Position numbers and translations under genes: made by a program. Positions 5,459-9,576 of a stretch of DNA of 9,576 bases are shown here, piece after piece. The stretch's first letter is position 1, and the number at the start of each line of letters is the position of its first letter. The notes under the pieces are model-generated. The model saw only the letters and a list, made by a program, of their open reading frames with translations. It searched no databases and had not been told where the DNA came from. The stretch is from Bacillota bacterium (GTDB taxonomy: Bacteria; Bacillota; Clostridia; Oscillospirales; Ruminococcaceae), in contig JAEXNS010000134.1 of assembly GCA_023439605.1 (NCBI GenBank), forward strand, positions 1-9,576. The letters are read 5' to 3'.

Positions 5459-6622
5459 ATGGATAACTTCAGAAATCAAAATCCATTTGAACCCCAAGGG
5501 TTATACGATCCAAGATTTGAACACGATAATTGTGGAATTGGATCAGTTGTCAATATTAAAGGAACAAAAACAAGAGATGTTGTAGAAAAAGCTCTACAAA
5601 TAGTTGAAAACCTAGAGCATCGTGCCGGTAAAGATGCCGAAGGAAAAACTGGTGACGGAGTAGGAATATTACTTCAAATTTCACATAATTTTTTCAAAAA
5701 GGCAGTTGAAAAAATCAATATCAATATAGGCGACGAGAGAGATTACGGCGTTGGAATGTTCTTTTTTCCACAAGATGAAATGATTCGTAACCAATCTAAA
5801 AAATTTTTTGAAATAGTAGTTGAAAAAGAAGGCATGGAGCTTTTAGGATGGAGAGAAGTGCCTGTAAATCCAAATGTTTTAGGAAAAAAAGCTTTTGACC
5901 ATATGCCTTTTATAATGCAAGCATTTATAAAAAGACCTAAAAACTGCAAAAAAGGGTTGGATTTTGATCGTAAACTATATATAGCAAGACGTGTTTTTGA
6001 GCAAAGCAATGAAGAAACTTATGTTGTTTCACTATCTAGTCGTACTATTGTTTATAAAGGAATGTTTTTAGTTAAGGAACTAAGACTGTTTTTTGACGAT
6101 TTACAAAGTGAAGATTATGAATCCGCAATAGCTACTGTTCATTCTCGTTTTAGTACAAATACCAGTCCAAGCTGGCAAAAAGCACATCCAAACAGAATAA
6201 TAGTTCACAATGGCGAAATAAATACTATTACTGGAAACGTAGATAAAATGACTGCACGTGAAGAAAACATTTCTTGTGCTGTTTTAAAAGACCATATGCA
6301 CAAAGTTCTACCTATAATAGATACAAAAGGTTCTGACTCTGCAAGACTTGACAACGCTCTTGAATTTTTACTCATGGCAGGAATGGAATTGCCACTTGCT
6401 GTTATGATAACTATTCCTGAACCTTGGAACTACAATAAAACAATGTCAAGATCCAAAAGAGATTTTTATCAATATTATGCAACTATGATGGAGCCTTGGG
6501 ACGGTCCTGCATCAATCCTATTTTCTGATGGAGATGTTATGGGTGCAGTACTTGATAGAAACGGATTACGTCCTTCTCGTTACTATATTACATCTGACGA
6601 CCAATTAATTTTATCTTCTTAA
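5459..6622 (+). CDS. gltB: Glutamate synthase large subunit, N-terminal part up to a premature TAA
   Basis: Codons 1-387 cover the glutaminase (class II amidotransferase) domain, which releases ammonia from glutamine. Cys25 (EHDNCGIG) is the nucleophile, exposed after removal of the first 24 residues. The family signatures HSRFSTNT (from His228), HNGEINT (250-256) and RNGLRPSR (367-374) are all present. The frame then meets TAA at 6620-6622 in LILSS-stop-VGVLDIPP, where the family normally reads SSEVGV. A single G-to-T change of GAA would explain it. A 387-residue product would lack the FMN/iron-sulfur synthase domains and could not make glutamate. The rest of the gene continues in the same frame. 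Promoter and leader lie at 5261-5400 and the gene is divergent from the ammonium channel, as suits joint nitrogen control. Possible causes are a true recent mutation, a base-call error or rare suppression. Confidence 0.92.
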   Translation: MDNFRNQNPFEPQGLYDPRFEHDNCGIGSVVNIKGTKTRDVVEKALQIVENLEHRAGKDAEGKTGDGVGILLQISHNFFKKAVEKININIGDERDYGVGMFFFPQDEMIRNQSKKFFEIVVEKEGMELLGWREVPVNPNVLGKKAFDHMPFIMQAFIKRPKNCKKGLDFDRKLYIARRVFEQSNEETYVVSLSSRTIVYKGMFLVKELRLFFDDLQSEDYESAIATVHSRFSTNTSPSWQKAHPNRIIVHNGEINTITGNVDKMTAREENISCAVLKDHMHKVLPIIDTKGSDSARLDNALEFLLMAGMELPLAVMITIPEPWNYNKTMSRSKRDFYQYYATMMEPWDGPASILFSDGDVMGAVLDRNGLRPSRYYITSDDQLILSS

Positions 6623-9576
6623 GTTGGAGTTTTAGATATTCCACCTGAAAAGGTAGTCAAAAAAGATAGACTTAAACCTGGAAAAATGCTATTAGTAGAC
6701 ACAATAAAAGGTGAACTAATAGATGATAATGATTTAAAATCATACTATGCTTCAAAACAACCTTATGGCGAATGGTTGGATACAAACTTAATTAGACTAC
6801 GTGACTTACATATACCAAATAAAAAAGTTGAAAGCTACACACACACTGAACTACAAAAACTTCAAAAAGCTTTTGGTTATTCATATGAGGATATAAAAAC
6901 AGCATTAATCCCTATGGCAAAAACAGGACAAGAACCTGTAACAGCAATGGGTGCTGACTCCCCTCTACCACCGCTTTCAAAAGTAAATCCTCCCTTGTTT
7001 AATTATTTTAAACAGTTATTTGCACAAGTAACAAATCCTCCTTTCGATGCAATTCGTGAAGATGTTGTAACTTCAACTAGCGTTTATATAGGCGAAGAAG
7101 GCAATATTTTAGAGGAAAAAGCAAAAAATTGTCGTGTTTTAAAAGTAAGAAATCCAATTTTAACAAGTACAGATATGTTAAAAATAAAAAACATGAAGGA
7201 AGAAGGATTTAATGTAGGTGTAATTTCTACTATTTACTATAAAAACACTTCTCTTGAAAAAGCAATTCATCATTTATTTATTGAAGCAGATAGAGCATAT
7301 AAAGATGGTGCAAATATATTGATTTTATCTGACCGTGGTGTAGACGAAAATCATGTTGCTATCCCTTCATTACTTGCCGTATCAGCTATGCAACAGCATT
7401 TAGTTTCGACTAGAAAAAGAACTGCACTTGCTTTAATTCTTGAAAGTGCAGAACCTAGAGAAGTACATCATTTTGCTACTTTGCTTGGATATGGTGCATG
7501 TGCAATAAATCCATACTTAGCCCACGATACAATTAGAGATTTAATCCATAATAAAATGCTTGATAAAGACTACTATGCTGCTGAGTATGATTATAATAAA
7601 GCAATTTTAAAAGGTATAGTTAAAATAGCTTCTAAGATGGGGATTTCAACTATACAATCTTACCAAGGCTCAAAGATTTTTGAAGCAATAGGTATTAACA
7701 AAGACGTTGTAGACAAGTATTTCCCTAACACAGTTAGCCGAGTTGGTGGAATTACTTTAGATGATATAAGTAAAACAGTTAAAAAACTTCATTCATCTGC
7801 TTTCGACCCACTTGGTTTGGATGTAAATCAAGAAATAGAAAGTCTAGGTACACATAGATTACGTGCAAAACAAGAAGAACATTTGTACAACCCAAAAACA
7901 ATTCATTTACTACAACAATCCACAAAAATGGGCGACTATAATCTATTTAAAGAATATTCAAAAGCTATAAATGATGAAAATAGAACTGTTTATTTAAGAG
8001 GAATTTTTGACTTCAATTTTGATGAAAATGGTGGAATTCCAATTGAGGAAGTAGAAAGCGTTGAATCAATAGTTAAGAGATTTAAAACAGGTGCTATGTC
8101 ATATGGTTCTATCTCTCAAGAAGCACATGAAACTCTAGCTATTGCTATGAATACAATTGGAGGAAAATCAAACAGTGGCGAAGGTGGAGAAAGCTTAGAA
8201 AGACTAGGTACAAACAAATCATCTGCTATTAAGCAAGTTGCCAGCGGTAGATTTGGTGTAACTTCAACATACTTGGTTAATGCTCAAGAAATACAAATTA
8301 AAATGGCACAAGGTGCAAAACCAGGTGAAGGTGGACAGTTGCCAGCGGCAAAAGTTTATCCTTGGGTTGCAAAAACAAGACACGCAACTCCTGGAGTTGG
8401 TTTAATATCCCCTCCTCCTCATCATGATATCTATTCTATCGAAGATCTAGCACAATTAATTTATGACTTAAAAAATGCAAATAAATTTGCTCGTATTTCA
8501 GTTAAACTTGTTTCAGAAGCAGGCGTAGGAACAATAGCAGCTGGTGTTGCAAAAGCTGGTGCTGGAGTTATATTAATTTCAGGTTTCGATGGCGGAACAG
8601 GTGCAGCACCTAAAAACTCCATTTACAATGCTGGGCTTCCATGGGAACTAGGAATTGCAGAAACACATCAAACTTTAATGCTTAATGGATTACGTTCAAA
8701 AGTAGTTTTAGAAACTGATGGTAAATTAATGACTGGTAGAGATGTCCTAGTTGCGGCTTTGCTTGGTGCTGAAGAATACGGTTTTGCAACTGCACCTCTT
8801 GTAACTATGGGCTGTGTTATGATGAGAGTTTGCGATTTGGATACTTGTCCTGTTGGAATTGCAACCCAAAATCCAGAATTACGTAAACGCTTCAAAGGAC
8901 GACCAGAATATGTTATTAACTTTATGCACTTTATTGCACAAGAGCTAAGAGAATACATGGCAAAACTAGGCGTTAGAACAATGAGCGAGCTTGTAGGTCG
9001 TTCAGATTTATTGAAATTAAAATCATTTGATAACAATCATAAAGCAAGTAAAATGGACTTGTCCTCTATAATAAATAATCCATTTTTAAATTCAGACGAA
9101 CCAAAATCTTTTGTAAGTGAAGATTTATATAATTTTGAACTTGAAAATACTATAGATGAAAAAGTTATTATAAAACAGATGAAAACAGCACTTCAAAAAC
9201 GTCAACCAAAAGCTATAGATATTAAAGTATCTAATATTGATAGAACTTTAGGAACTTTATTTGGTTCAGAAATAACAAGAACTATTAAAGAAAAACTTGA
9301 AGATGACTTCTACAAAGTAAAATGTACTGGTAGTGGCGGACAAAGTTTTGGTGCTTTTATTCCAAGTGGTTTGACTCTTGAACTTGAAGGGGACAGCAAC
9401 GACTACTTTGGAAAAGGTTTATCCGGTGGTAAGTTAGTAGTGTATCCACCAAAAGCATCTTTGTTTAAACAAGACGAAAACATAATCATTGGAAACGTTG
9501 CTTTGTACGGTGCTACTAGTGGTAAAGCTTTCATTAATGGTGTTGCAGGTGAACGTTTCTGTGTAAGAAACTCTGG
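6623..9576 (+). pseudogene. gltB: Glutamate synthase large subunit, remainder after the TAA (runs off the edge)
   Basis: The frame continues in register from the N-terminal part without any further stop for almost 3 kb and is cut by the window end at about residue 1372 of the usual ~1500. It holds the central domain (about residues 440-800), then the FMN-binding synthase domain that combines the ammonia with 2-oxoglutarate: GAMSYGSIS from residue 878, GGKSNSGEGGE, and KPGEGGQLP. The 3Fe-4S cysteines are Cys1119, Cys1125 and Cys1130, with C-x5-C-x4-C spacing as in E. coli GltB. The start of the C-terminal glycine-rich beta-helix domain appears at GSGGQSFGAF (from about 1291). No ribosome site or start follows the TAA, so independent translation is unlikely. 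The lack of other damage shows that the gene was functional until very recently, or still is. The small subunit gene (gltD) would be expected beyond the right edge. Confidence 0.85.

Noticed and set aside
1653..6622. Idea that TAA is reassigned to an amino acid, because both the toxin and gltB carry a lone in-frame TAA
   Set aside because: The immunity gene ending at 182 uses TAA as its terminator at the position where its paralog also ends, and the toxin is clearly decayed in other ways. Two independent lesions, or one lesion and one error, explain this more simply.
8668..9036. Minus-strand 122-codon frame inside gltB
   Set aside because: It is antisense to the conserved synthase domain with the iron-sulfur cysteines and has no start signals.

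Overview
The window is AT-rich, with short intergenic spacers, AGGAGG-type ribosome sites and consensus sigma-A promoters. This suggests a low-GC Firmicute, most likely a member of the Clostridia. The fused ammonium channel/PII protein and the clostridial-style cell-surface toxin remnant fit that, but no marker gene fixes the genus.

Left part (about 1-2800, everything on the minus strand): the decayed 3' end of a large polymorphic-toxin gene followed by its immunity genes. In transcription order there is a consensus promoter (2772-2800), a beta-helix-like repeat segment (2434-2766), a helical middle segment (1653-2450), a restriction-endonuclease-fold tip domain (1371-1631) and an immunity gene (922-1374) that overlaps the tip by ATGA. 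After a spacer come a 17-codon scrap of another toxin tip (627-680), a second paralogous immunity gene (182-625) and a terminator. The toxin reading frame has lost its 5' end and is broken by one frameshift near 2440-2450 and one in-frame TAA at 1653-1655. The immunity genes and the nuclease tip are intact, and the tip has its own possible ribosome site.

Right part (about 2900-9576): two divergent nitrogen-assimilation genes share a 735-bp control region. On the minus strand, 2975-4723 encodes an ammonium channel (Amt) fused through an Ala/Lys/Pro-rich linker to a complete PII signalling domain. On the plus strand, gltB (large subunit of glutamate synthase) starts at 5459 and runs off the right edge. 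Its frame is intact and well conserved except for one TAA at 6620-6622, where the family normally has Glu (GAA).

The most interesting regulatory signal is in the control region. Each gene has a consensus promoter with a 17-bp spacer. Within a few bases of each predicted transcript start there is a small hairpin with a six-base loop (AAAGAT for amt, AATGGT for gltB). That hairpin uses the same bases as the left arm of a following intrinsic terminator. A loop with A at position 1 and G at position 4, overlapping a terminator, is the signature of ANTAR antitermination targets. ANTAR control (NitR) is known for clostridial nitrogen genes, so uptake/sensing of ammonium and its assimilation into glutamate may be switched together by one RNA-binding regulator. 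Only one hairpin per leader is visible, whereas classic ANTAR targets have two.
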